Of a stretch of 14,085 bases of DNA, positions 6,543 through 13,146 are shown piece by piece (the stretch's first letter is position 1; each line of letters starts with the position of its first letter). Position numbers and translations under genes: made by a program. The DNA is taken from positions 1 through 14,085 of the forward strand of contig QKBW01000058.1 of NCBI GenBank assembly GCA_003245875.1, read 5' to 3'. Source of the DNA: Candidatus Kaiserbacteria bacterium. GTDB lineage: Bacteria > Patescibacteriota > Minisyncoccia > Phycocordibacterales > UBA918. The notes under the pieces were generated by a model that saw only the letters and a list, made by a program, of their open reading frames with translations, was not told the origin of the DNA and did no database searches.

Positions 6543-8093
6543 CTATCGGGTCTTCGGTGTCACCCAAAAGCCCATATATTTACCCAACATAAGCCGGGTC
6601 TGTGAATCAAGGCCCGGAATGGCACTAAAGATGATCATGGTTGCCGGCACCAAGACCCACTGTACGGCCATCACAACATAGCGCAAACGGCTTTTGTCTT
6701 TCGGACGTGGCGGTAGCATGGTCAACGAAATAATAGAGGAGATCACCAAGCCAAACATAGCGATGATCAAAAGGTCACGCACGATGATTGGCAAGTTGTA
6801 TGAAAGGACAGTTTGGTGAAATTCCTGCGACCCCAAAAAGATTGGGGCCCAACCAAGAATAAACAACATGATCGGGTTGGTAACCAGACTCCAGTATCCT
6901 TCAGCCTGTTGTAAACCCAACCGAATGCGTTGTCGGAGTGGTATGGATTTGTTTTTTGTAAAGTGATAAATAATGTAGCTTAGATTTTCCACCCCATACG
7001 TCCACCGACGATGCTGTTTGTATATGTTTTTAATTGTGCCCCATACAGACGGTGCTGCGTTTGCATCCATCGAAACCGGGTATGAGAGTGGTATTACCGT
7101 ATAGTGACCATTATTGGCAATAAGCAAATTCCAAAAAATACGCGAGTCTTCACTGACCATGTTACGTTGCCAGTACCCAACCTCATACAATGCTTGAAAG
7201 CTGACCGCATGACTCGAAAACGTGGCCATACGTTCCGGTCGCTCCTGCTGAACCATCTCCCAAAACGTACTGCTCATTGCCACCACACGTGCCAATGCTG
7301 AAGCTTCCCATATATTGTTGTTGAAGACAGGTACCGGTTGAAACGATGATTTCAAAGGTTCCTCGGCCGTCATATAATGCCAAATGAGGCAGTTGAAGTA
7401 ATCCGGGTAGATGACCGTATCAATATCAAAAATAGAAACAATGACATGGTTGTAGCGAATACCATGTGGATCGAGTATTTTTGTGCGCACTTCTTCGGCC
7501 GCCCATGAAGCATTTGAACCCTTACCGGCCACTTCACCGGCAATGTCCCCCGGATGAGTTGTGACCAAGAAATTACCAAATGCGCTACCCCACTTGGCAT
7601 GCATATGTGCAGCGGTCTTTTGTGCACTTTCTCCGGCCCGCGCTTCCGTCGCCAACACCACAATGATACTCTTCTTGTCGTATCGTGCTGCTGCTAGCGA
7701 CTCCAGGGTTGCATTTACTATTTCTTCTGACTCCTGATAGAACGGGAGGATCACCACATGATAGAGGTGGTCGTATGTGAACCTTTCCACCATCGCAGAC
7801 CAATCGATCTTCATATGGTATCGCAGCCGGCGCCAATTATAACGTAAGTGCCATGACAAAAATGCCGTCTTGAGAACCCAGTACATGGCAAAAGCAATAA
7901 TAAAATATGCCGCGAAAAACGGTGCATATATAGAAGCCAACACAACCCCGATCAGAGTTACCCACGATGCTGCACCGGGAGCAATTTCAAGTAAACGATA
8001 GAATCGTTTATCGCGCCCAGAAAGCTCGGTCGCACGACCGGTGTGAAAATCATTCCGTCTGGCATACGGCAACAAATGGCTTTTGTCCTCCAT
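6543..8093 (-). CDS. Membrane glycosyltransferase, GT2 family (processive-type motifs)
   Basis: This 516-residue integral membrane protein has two N-terminal membrane segments (about 43-80), a cytoplasmic GT-A domain (about 110-370) and three C-terminal segments (about 405-421, 432-458 and 472-492). The GT2 motifs are in order: the VVILPFYQE strand (113-121), DID at 223-225 (nucleotide-sugar and metal binding), SED at 314-316 (catalytic base region) and QHRRW at 360-364. This set is typical of processive synthases such as cellulose or hyaluronan synthase. It probably makes or extends a surface or exported glycan from a UDP- or GDP-sugar; the sugar cannot be told from sequence. It is the first gene of the GT-PEGA-pheS-pheT operon. 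The ATG is 11 bases after a TATACT box, so the leader is about 5 bases. The stop is TAG. Confidence 0.85.
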   Translation of the reverse strand: MEDKSHLLPYARRNDFHTGRATELSGRDKRFYRLLEIAPGAASWVTLIGVVLASIYAPFFAAYFIIAFAMYWVLKTAFLSWHLRYNWRRLRYHMKIDWSAMVERFTYDHLYHVVILPFYQESEEIVNATLESLAAARYDKKSIIVVLATEARAGESAQKTAAHMHAKWGSAFGNFLVTTHPGDIAGEVAGKGSNASWAAEEVRTKILDPHGIRYNHVIVSIFDIDTVIYPDYFNCLIWHYMTAEEPLKSSFQPVPVFNNNIWEASALARVVAMSSTFWEMVQQERPERMATFSSHAVSFQALYEVGYWQRNMVSEDSRIFWNLLIANNGHYTVIPLSYPVSMDANAAPSVWGTIKNIYKQHRRWTYGVENLSYIIYHFTKNKSIPLRQRIRLGLQQAEGYWSLVTNPIMLFILGWAPIFLGSQEFHQTVLSYNLPIIVRDLLIIAMFGLVISSIISLTMLPPRPKDKSRLRYVVMAVQWVLVPATMIIFSAIPGLDSQTRLMLGKYMGFWVTPKTR

Positions 8094-8256
8094 AGATATG
8101 AGCGAGTATAGCGCAAAAAGTACCTAAAATAAAGACGGGACTGGGTGCAGGTCATACCCCGCCCTGTTCGTTCGAAACCCCGCCACCGCCATTTGGTCTA
8201 TCACCACACTACAGCTCCAGCACCTGAGCTTACAGTGGCCTATATCATAAAACCCT
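8094..8256. other. Intergenic region between tRNA-Thr and the glycosyltransferase operon
   Basis: These 163 bases contain no credible ORF. They hold the promoter of the GT operon at the left end. On the minus strand an imperfect hairpin (CCAC/GTGG plus AGCTC/GAGCT, within about 8200-8240) lies downstream of the tRNA, without a U-tract. The role of the rest is not visible. Confidence 0.4.
8105..8110 (-). promoter_or_regulatory. -10 element of the GT-PEGA-pheS-pheT operon
   Basis: TATACT on the minus strand ends 11 bases before the ATG of the glycosyltransferase. The predicted start near 8099 gives a leader of only about 5-6 bases. The best -35 at 17-base spacing, TTTATT, is weak. Confidence 0.5.
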
Positions 8257-8342
8257 TGGAGCCACCTGTCAGACTCGAACTGACGACCTTCGCTTTACAA
8301 AAGCGTTGCTCTACCAACTGAGCTAAGGTGGCTCCAAGGGTT
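8251..8342 (-). repeat. 17-bp inverted repeat enclosing tRNA-Thr
   Basis: AACCCTTGGAGCCACCT (8251-8267) is exactly reverse-complementary to 8326-8342. It comprises the 7-bp acceptor stem plus 10 more pairs, in which the discriminator and CCA pair with TGGA of the 5' leader and AGGGTT pairs with AACCCT. Confidence 0.9.
8257..8332 (-). tRNA. tRNA-Thr (anticodon UGU), CCA encoded
   Basis: The 76 bases fold as a complete cloverleaf read on the minus strand. The acceptor stem is GCCACCT/AGGTGGC, the D stem GCTC/GAGC, the anticodon stem ACGCT/AGCGA with loop TTTGTAA, and the T stem GTCAG/CTGAC with loop TTCGAGT. The anticodon TGT reads ACA threonine codons. The 3' TCCA is encoded, with U as the discriminator base. 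The 27-43 pair is an A-A mismatch; the rest pairs well. It lies between a small membrane protein gene and the GT operon. Confidence 0.97.
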
Positions 8343-8370
8343 CTAATAAAGAGTGGCGTTATTATGCCAA
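8343..8370 (-). promoter_or_regulatory. Possible promoter of tRNA-Thr
   Basis: On the minus strand, TTGGCA (8365-8370) and TATTAG (8343-8348) are 16 bases apart. Transcription would start near 8336, leaving a tRNA leader of about 4 bases. If used, most of the extra 5' pairing arm would not be transcribed; cotranscription from tsf is the alternative. Confidence 0.4.
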
Positions 8371-8391
8371 GGATGAATAAGAATGCAAGCT

Positions 8392-8808
8392 CTACCACCG
8401 TGTTGCCTTCTCCTTCAACTCTTCTTTCTCACTGGATGACAGCGCTGTGGCACGCTTGTGTGCCTTCATTTGTGCCAAATGTGAATTGTTATTCGCCCGA
8501 GTTAACGAACGGACCGCCCGTCGATTACGTCGCTGCAGCTTGAGCAAGACCGCTTCCGCTGTATGAGCAGACCAGGCAGCAAATTGCAGTGTTTTATGAA
8601 TAAACCAGTGTAGCAACAAACGCAGGCGGCCATGGCTAAAAAGGCGCACGACGTAGCGACGAAGAAATACAATACCATCAACACCTCGGTCTAGTAAACG
8701 ACGAACAGGCTCACCAAACCGACGACCGCGCTTATCCTCCCACATAAATACACCAAGTAGCACCACCAAGACTGACGCAGCGTATAAGGAAACGGAGAAG
8801 CTGGTCAT
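8392..8808 (-). CDS. Small basic single-pass membrane protein, unknown function
   Basis: I do not recognise this 138-residue protein. It has one hydrophobic N-terminal segment (about 5-22, ending GVFMW) and then a strongly Arg/Lys-rich cytoplasmic-type tail (for example KRGRR at 26-30) with a moderately hydrophobic stretch around 65-90. The C-terminus is Glu/Lys-rich. The ATG lies 6 bases after the tsf stop with no Shine-Dalgarno, which suggests cotranscription with tsf and perhaps translational coupling. The basic tail could contact nucleic acid or membrane lipids, but this is only inference. The stop is TAG. The absence of a good competing frame and the tight spacing support it as a gene. 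Confidence 0.7.
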   Translation of the reverse strand: MTSFSVSLYAASVLVVLLGVFMWEDKRGRRFGEPVRRLLDRGVDGIVFLRRYVVRLFSHGRLRLLLHWFIHKTLQFAAWSAHTAEAVLLKLQRRNRRAVRSLTRANNNSHLAQMKAHKRATALSSSEKEELKEKATRW

Positions 8809-8814
8809 GACCGA

Positions 8815-9399
8815 TTACTTGATCGAAAGACGACTGACCTTGGCGACCGTGATATTCTCACCAAATTTCTGAATACCGCCAGTGATCATTTCACGAATGG
8901 TAGTTTCCGGATTCTTCACAAATGGTTGCTCAAGCAATATTTGTTCCTTAAAGTAAGCAGACAACTTACCTTCCATGATTTTTTCCTGCATCTCTGCTGG
9001 CTTGTCTGCAATATCAGCCTGGAAGAGTTCCTTAGCCTTTGCCACCAGTTCCTCGCTGATCTCATCGCGAGAAATATACTTTGGATCCATAGCAGCAACA
9101 TGCATTGCGATGTCGTTTGCTAACTGAACAAACTCTTCATTCTTTCCTACGAAGTCAGTCTCACATCCAAGCTCTACCAATGCGGCAACTTCGTGTGTGT
9201 TGTGAAGGTATACACCGATGGTGCCGGCGGCGATAGTACGATCAGACTTTTTGTCAGCAGCATCTGAACGCTTCTTTTTAAGGATAATGATGGCCTTGTC
9301 CATGTCACCCTCTGCTTCTTCAAGCGCCTTTTTACACTGCATAACCGAAATGCCGGTTTGGTCACGCAATTCCTTGATCATTGATGATGTGATTTCCAT
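8815..9399 (-). CDS. tsf: Elongation factor Ts, short form
   Basis: EF-Ts is the guanine nucleotide exchange factor that regenerates EF-Tu-GTP. The 194-residue protein has the N-terminal UBA-like domain (EITSSMIKELRDQTG, then SVMQCKKALEEAEGD at about 18-32) and the TDFV motif (ETDFVGKNEEF, near 78-88) that displaces Mg from EF-Tu. Its length matches compact EF-Ts proteins such as that of Thermus, with a single core subdomain instead of the two in E. coli (283 residues). The open frame extends further upstream to 9582, but that part overlaps rpsB and is unlike EF-Ts, so MEITSS at 9399 is the start. The gene follows rpsB by 49 bases, the classical pairing, with its own extended -10 box in the gap and no Shine-Dalgarno. 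Confidence 0.95.
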   Translation of the reverse strand: MEITSSMIKELRDQTGISVMQCKKALEEAEGDMDKAIIILKKKRSDAADKKSDRTIAAGTIGVYLHNTHEVAALVELGCETDFVGKNEEFVQLANDIAMHVAAMDPKYISRDEISEELVAKAKELFQADIADKPAEMQEKIMEGKLSAYFKEQILLEQPFVKNPETTIREMITGGIQKFGENITVAKVSRLSIK

Positions 9400-9430
9400 A
9401 GCAAAAAAATAATTAGAAACGAACAACAAG

Positions 9431-9439
9431 AGTATACCA
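9431..9439 (-). promoter_or_regulatory. Extended -10 element before tsf
   Basis: TGG followed by TATACT on the minus strand, 31 bases before the tsf ATG and just after the rpsB stop. No good -35 is present. It may give tsf expression independent of rpsB. Confidence 0.45.
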
Positions 9440-9448
9440 CCCCAATGT

Positions 9449-10210
9449 CTAGCGACGTACCGGGCGACGACGATCGCTCGTGCGTGGAGCAGCTGGCTTT
9501 GGTACGTAGTTTGCCTTACCGGCAGCATATGCAGCCAATAGTTCGGAAAGTACCAGTGAGACGCTTGACTGAAGTGCGTCATTCACAATAACCGGGTATG
9601 TTACGAGTGAGGCATTGTTGTCAGAACTCATGATACCCACAACTGGAATATTCATCTCGCCTGCTTCTGCAACTGCGATATGATCATGACGAGGGTCAAC
9701 CACTAACAACATGTCTGGGATCTTTTCCAGTGTTTTGATACCACCAAAATTAGCATTGAGCTTTTCGATCTCACGACCGATCACTACACGCTCCTTCTTG
9801 GTATATTTACGCTCAAGTTCACCTGACTCACCCTCAACTGTAAGCTGATGCAAACGGTCAATGCGCTTCTTGATCTCACTAAAGTTAGTGATCATACCGC
9901 CAATCCAACGATTAGTGACAAATGGAAGCTCGGCCTCCATAGCAGCTGACTTAACCAATGCTGAGGTCTCATCCTTGGTAGAGACTACTACGAGTGTCTT
10001 TCCTGCGGTACCAGCCGCCTCAAGTGCTGCTTTGGCTTCAGCAATTGCTGCAGCGGTCTTTTCCAGATCAAAAATATCCGTACCTTGTTTATTGCCAAAA
10101 AGGTAAGGCTTGACTGATGGATGACGACGGCTCTTTGAAAAGCCGAAATGAGCGCCAGCCTTAAAAAGGCGCTCGATCAATGTTTGATGTGATTGTGTTT
10201 CTGTAGACAT
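9449..10210 (-). CDS. rpsB: 30S ribosomal protein uS2
   Basis: uS2 is a component of the 30S subunit that binds late and supports recruitment of bS1 in bacteria that have it. From MSTETQSHQ the protein has 253 residues with typical uS2 segments: LFKAGAHFGFSKSRRHPSVK, LVVVSTKDE, RWIGGMITNF, LLVVDPRHDHIAVAEAG and GIMSSDNNASLVTYPV (DNNAS in place of the more common DTNCDP-type motif). The C-terminus is a basic tail (TSDRRRPVRR). The frame is open to 10261, but the extra 17 residues overlap the promoter and are atypical, so ATG 10210 is preferred. It lies 59 bases after prfA with its own promoter and precedes tsf. No Shine-Dalgarno is visible. Confidence 0.95.
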   Translation of the reverse strand: MSTETQSHQTLIERLFKAGAHFGFSKSRRHPSVKPYLFGNKQGTDIFDLEKTAAAIAEAKAALEAAGTAGKTLVVVSTKDETSALVKSAAMEAELPFVTNRWIGGMITNFSEIKKRIDRLHQLTVEGESGELERKYTKKERVVIGREIEKLNANFGGIKTLEKIPDMLLVVDPRHDHIAVAEAGEMNIPVVGIMSSDNNASLVTYPVIVNDALQSSVSLVLSELLAAYAAGKANYVPKPAAPRTSDRRRPVRR

Positions 10211-10227
10211 GACTTTGATAAGCAAAA

Positions 10228-10241
10228 TGCCCGATTGGGCA
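10228..10241 (-). promoter_or_regulatory. Small hairpin in the rpsB leader
   Basis: TGCCC and GGGCA pair around a 4-base loop in the predicted rpsB 5' leader, followed by TTTT. It could be an attenuator or an S2-binding leader structure, but it is short and may be chance. Confidence 0.25.
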
Positions 10242-10251
10242 AAGCGGAGAG

Positions 10252-10280
10252 AATATACCACGCCCCCGCTTATTCTGCAA
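10252..10280 (-). promoter_or_regulatory. Promoter of rpsB
   Basis: On the minus strand, TTGCAG (10275-10280, inside the end of prfA) and TATATT (10252-10257) are 17 bases apart, with TGG directly before the -10. The predicted leader is about 35 bases. Confidence 0.55.
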
Positions 10281-11265
10281 CCTCTATATCGTCTGTACCA
10301 TACTGAGCCAGCGCATCAATAATAGGCTGCAACGCTCCACCAAGCGTGGCCTCAATAGAGTGCCAGCTTTCTTTGATACGGTGGTCGGTAATACGGTTTT
10401 GTGGGAAGTTATATGTACGAATCTTTTCAGATCGATCGCCGGTACCAATTTGTTTTTTGCGGGTTTCGGTATGCTTTTTTGCCTCCTCCTCATCGTGCAA
10501 AGCCTCAAGCTTAGCGATCAAGAGTGTCATGGCTTTTTCACGGTTCTTAAGCTGCGAACGCTCTGATTGGCTGCGCACATCAACCCCGGTTGGCCGGTGG
10601 ATGAGTCGTACTGCCGTTTCTACCTTATTAACGTTTTGCCCGCCGGCACCACCCGAGCGTGAAAACTCCATATCAATGTCGCTCTCTTTAATTTCTATCT
10701 TTGGTTTACGGCGGAGTGGCAACACAGCCACTGATGCGGTCGAGGTATGGATACGCCCGGCCTTCTCAGTGACCGGCACACGCTGCACGCGGTGTACACC
10801 TGTCTCGTACTGCAACGCTTCGTACGCACCGCTACCCAATATCTCAAAGTCTGCTTCTTTGTATCCACCAGCCTCCGAAAGAGATTCAGATGATTTGATC
10901 ACTTGCCAACCTTGGGTCTCCGCATAACGGGTATACATTTCTGCTAGCTGAAAGGCAAAGAGTGATGCCTCATCGCCTCCAGCCCCGGCTCGTACTTCCA
11001 AAATAAGACCGTATGGCTTTTCATCTTCTTCCTTTGAGGCCTCAATGATACGATCCATTTCGGCGAATTGAACCGCAAGGTCTTGTTCGAGTGCCGCTAT
11101 TTCATCCTTAGCCAGTGCCGCCATTTCCGGATCGTCATCTACCAAAAGCTCCGCCTCGTGTAGTTTGGCTTCTGTTTGTTCAAAATGTGACATCAAGAAC
11201 TGTGTCTTTGGATGCTCTTTAAATGTCTTTAGTTTTTCCTCATCGAACGTCATAATACGGAACAT
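10270..11265 (-). CDS. prfA: Peptide chain release factor 1
   Basis: RF1 ends translation at UAA and UAG by hydrolysing peptidyl-tRNA. The 331-residue protein has the PVT tripeptide (164-166, in HRVQRVPVTEKAGRIHTS), which is the RF1-type PxT anticodon motif rather than the SPF of RF2, and the catalytic GGQ at 208-210 (RSGGAGGQNVNK). The RAGAGGDEA segment is at 92-100. The N-terminal domain is somewhat shorter than in E. coli RF1 (360 residues). The start is uncertain: ATG 11265 gives 331 residues, and ATG 11253 (MTFDEEKL) gives 327. No Shine-Dalgarno precedes either. The gene follows rpmE and its terminator and lies before rpsB, a translation-gene block. Confidence 0.95.
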   Translation of the reverse strand: MFRIMTFDEEKLKTFKEHPKTQFLMSHFEQTEAKLHEAELLVDDDPEMAALAKDEIAALEQDLAVQFAEMDRIIEASKEEDEKPYGLILEVRAGAGGDEASLFAFQLAEMYTRYAETQGWQVIKSSESLSEAGGYKEADFEILGSGAYEALQYETGVHRVQRVPVTEKAGRIHTSTASVAVLPLRRKPKIEIKESDIDMEFSRSGGAGGQNVNKVETAVRLIHRPTGVDVRSQSERSQLKNREKAMTLLIAKLEALHDEEEAKKHTETRKKQIGTGDRSEKIRTYNFPQNRITDHRIKESWHSIEATLGGALQPIIDALAQYGTDDIEVAE

Positions 11266-11300
11266 ACTACGCTAAAACCGTCGAGAAATAAATACTCATT

Positions 11301-11341
11301 AAAGAAAAGGCCCCGGTGGGACTAGGTTGCCCAACGAGACC
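11301..11341 (-). terminator. Intrinsic terminator after rpmE
   Basis: On the minus strand, GGTCTCGTTGGG (11341-11330) pairs with CCCACCGGGGCC (11320-11309) over 12 positions with one mismatch and two G-U pairs. The loop is 9 bases, and TTTTCTTT follows. It separates rpmE from prfA. A purine-rich AGGAGGAGG just upstream has no start codon to serve. Confidence 0.8.
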
Positions 11342-11370
11342 TCCTCCTGTAGCGGATCAAAGTAGATGAC

Positions 11371-11625
11371 CTACTTTCGGGCTTTGGCAGCGCGAGCTTT
11401 AAAGCGCTCCACACGACCAGCAGTGTCCATCACCTTCTCTTGACCAGTATAGAATGGGTGAGACGCACTCGATACATCAACGCGAAATACTGGATATTCG
11501 GTACCATCCTCCCACTTGTCTGTCTCACTGGTTACTACAGTGGAACCGATCAAAAAGCGGCTGCCGGTAGAGTTATCGTGAAAGATCACGAGACGGTAAT
11601 TATTAGGATGAATGTCTTTTTTCAT
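11371..11625 (-). CDS. rpmE: 50S ribosomal protein bL31, type B (zinc-free)
   Basis: bL31 bridges the two ribosomal subunits at the central protuberance. From MKKDIHPNNYRLVIFHD the protein has 84 residues and shows the type B hallmarks IGSTVVT, YPVFRVDVSSASHPFYTG and a basic tail (RFKARAAKARK). It has no cysteines, so it is the zinc-independent form. The frame extends 5 codons upstream to a GTG at 11640 (MAAKH), but the family normally starts at the MK(K/P) position, so ATG 11625 is preferred. Neither start has a Shine-Dalgarno. An extended -10 lies about 50 bases upstream and an intrinsic terminator follows, so it may be a single-gene unit. The stop is TAG. The type B symbol ykgM or rpmE2 could also be used. 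Confidence 0.93.
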   Translation of the reverse strand: MKKDIHPNNYRLVIFHDNSTGSRFLIGSTVVTSETDKWEDGTEYPVFRVDVSSASHPFYTGQEKVMDTAGRVERFKARAAKARK

Positions 11626-11673
11626 ATGTTTGGCGGCCACATCTAGTCAGTAGCCTTATAAATAATGGTGCTC

Positions 11674-11701
11674 ACTATACCAAATTTTTGCCCATGCGCA
11701 A
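11674..11701 (-). promoter_or_regulatory. Promoter of rpmE
   Basis: TGG plus TATAGT (11674-11682) on the minus strand, with TTGCGC (11696-11701) 16 bases upstream of the -10 hexamer. Transcription should start near 11667. Confidence 0.5.
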
Positions 11702-11713
11702 GGGTAATCACTC

Positions 11714-13072
11714 TTACCCCCCATTAAGAATCTTGATCTCATTTTGCAAACGAGTCTTACGTTCTATCACCTGATCACCGTAAAATTGATTCTCCGGATT
11801 TGATGCCCCACCCCAACCGGCATAGTAACGTAATGCAGCCAAACGATCCCCGGCGTACGTACCATTAGCACCATTGTCTCGCAATAGCAAAGCAGTCGCA
11901 GTGAAAGCATCTTGATTGTTGTACGGGTTGGACGGCAGGTCTTTTTTAAGCAGAGTACGAATGGCGTCACTTTCTTTTACGTAGGTCCAGGTACCACCGA
12001 TATTTGCAAAGCCTCCATACGAAGCCCAGGTTGACGGAATAAACTGTGAAGCTCCCATGGCGCCTCCGTAGCCAATACGAGTACCGTCACTTCGCATAAG
12101 TGGACATGATACCGGTTGTGTTGCCGCATCAAAACCGATCGTACTCGCCATAGCAAGAAAGACTGGCTTATCACGTGTTGGATGCATCACATCGCTCCCT
12201 TGCGAAACACTTCCCATAGTACAACTACCAATATTTGCCCCATAGGCAGACTCCTGTTCAAGAATAGCCAGAATGAGCGCAGGGTCAACACCAGCCACCC
12301 CACCGGCAGTTTGCGCCAAAGCTACAGCAGTCGGGAACGGGATGGCCCCTCCGCCACCAAGCAATTGGAAAAGCTGAGCGCGCAATTGTGCAGCAGTCTT
12401 CTGCTGCGACGCGAGCAGCTGCTGATACGCCGCTTCTTCACCCTTGGTTGTGGTGAGGATCTGATTTTTCTCTTGCTCTTTTGATTCAATGTCTTGTTTT
12501 TCAGCTTCTTGCTGTGCCTTGAGTTCCGCTTCAGACACCTGTTTATCCTCCAACGAAATCTTCTGATCTTCAGTATCACTCTTTATCTCAGCCAAAGCGG
12601 TCAACGAATCTTTCAGTGAGTTGTTCAACGTACGAAAACTCTCAAAATCAGTAAAGAATTCAGAGAGGTTTTGTTTACTGAGCAATATCTCAGCCACTGA
12701 AAAACCATCCACTTCGTTTGTCTGACGAAGTAGTTCCGCAATAGAGTTCCGTTGCTTGGCGGATCGTTCATTTAGCAAGTCAATGAATTCTTCCTTATCG
12801 CTGATCTGTCCTTTGATTTGTTCAATCGCCAAGGCGCGCGCCTCAATACCAAGCTGCGCACGATCTATTTGAGTGTTGAGGATATCGATGTCACGCTCAA
12901 GTGATTGACGTTCTGTCTGTTTACCTTGCAACGCCTTCTGACTCTCTACCATCTGCGCCTCAATGGCTTTCAGCTGTGTTTCCAAACGATCTTTGCGCTC
13001 AGCAGCAGTTTCGGCAAAAACAGGCTGTACGAACAACAACCCCAAGAGCAGACTAATAAATACACGCTTCAT
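11714..13072 (-). CDS. Secreted coiled-coil protein with C-terminal lytic transglycosylase domain
   Basis: From MKRVFISLLLGLLF the protein has 452 residues. It has a signal peptide (about 1-20, likely cleaved after PVFA), a long coiled coil (about 22-235, rich in Glu, Gln, Lys and Leu, with a FSVAEILLSKQNLSEFF segment at 124-140 that resembles EnvC/CwlO/PcsB-type regulators) and a C-terminal transglycosylase-like domain (about 245-440). In that domain, AILEQESAYG (269-278) holds the likely catalytic Glu274, and GYGGAMGASQFIPSTWASYG (334-353) and LAALRYYAGWG fit the SLT/MltB type. Cys284 and Cys323 could form a disulfide. It should cleave peptidoglycan glycan strands outside the membrane, perhaps under FtsEX-like control (inference). 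The open frame starts 14 codons earlier, but the signal peptide and promoter favour 13072; a weak AGAGG lies 10 bases before it. It is divergent from the kinase gene. Confidence 0.85.
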   Translation of the reverse strand: MKRVFISLLLGLLFVQPVFAETAAERKDRLETQLKAIEAQMVESQKALQGKQTERQSLERDIDILNTQIDRAQLGIEARALAIEQIKGQISDKEEFIDLLNERSAKQRNSIAELLRQTNEVDGFSVAEILLSKQNLSEFFTDFESFRTLNNSLKDSLTALAEIKSDTEDQKISLEDKQVSEAELKAQQEAEKQDIESKEQEKNQILTTTKGEEAAYQQLLASQQKTAAQLRAQLFQLLGGGGAIPFPTAVALAQTAGGVAGVDPALILAILEQESAYGANIGSCTMGSVSQGSDVMHPTRDKPVFLAMASTIGFDAATQPVSCPLMRSDGTRIGYGGAMGASQFIPSTWASYGGFANIGGTWTYVKESDAIRTLLKKDLPSNPYNNQDAFTATALLLRDNGANGTYAGDRLAALRYYAGWGGASNPENQFYGDQVIERKTRLQNEIKILNGG

Positions 13073-13087
13073 AAAAGTAACCTCTGT

Positions 13088-13096
13088 AGTATACCA
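13088..13096 (-). promoter_or_regulatory. Extended -10 of the hydrolase gene
   Basis: TGG plus TATACT on the minus strand, 15 bases before the ATG at 13072. The expected leader is about 9 bases. The -35 region is weak. It shares the 74-base divergent intergenic region with the kinase promoter. Confidence 0.55.
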
Positions 13097-13131
13097 TTGC
13101 ACACTCTCAGGCAAAGACGCATTTCAACGCC

Positions 13132-13140
13132 TGTTATACT
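13132..13140 (+). promoter_or_regulatory. Extended -10 of the kinase gene
   Basis: TGT plus TATACT on the plus strand, with only 6 bases between the hexamer and the ATG at 13147. A normal start-site distance places +1 on the A of the ATG, so a truly leaderless mRNA is predicted. Confidence 0.55.
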
Positions 13141-13146
13141 GGGTAT

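Noticed and set aside
8160..8205. Possible second tRNA or tRNA fragment (TTCGTTCGAAACC followed by CCGCCA)
   Set aside because: The T-stem bases do not pair, and no matching acceptor or anticodon arm could be found on either strand.
9400..9582. N-terminal extension of the tsf frame (61 extra residues)
   Set aside because: It runs back into rpsB and does not resemble EF-Ts, which begins at MEITSSMIKELRDQTG.
10211..10261. 17-residue N-terminal extension of the rpsB frame
   Set aside because: It overlaps the extended -10 promoter element and is not typical of uS2; ATG 10210 fits the family.
10346..10927. 193-codon plus-strand ORF opposite prfA, and other long antisense frames across the window
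   Set aside because: The minus-strand genes have clear family motifs; these opposite frames have no motifs, promoters or ribosome-binding sites.
11340..11350. AGGAGGAGG on the minus strand as a ribosome-binding site
   Set aside because: No start codon follows at a usable distance; it forms the upstream edge of the rpmE terminator hairpin.
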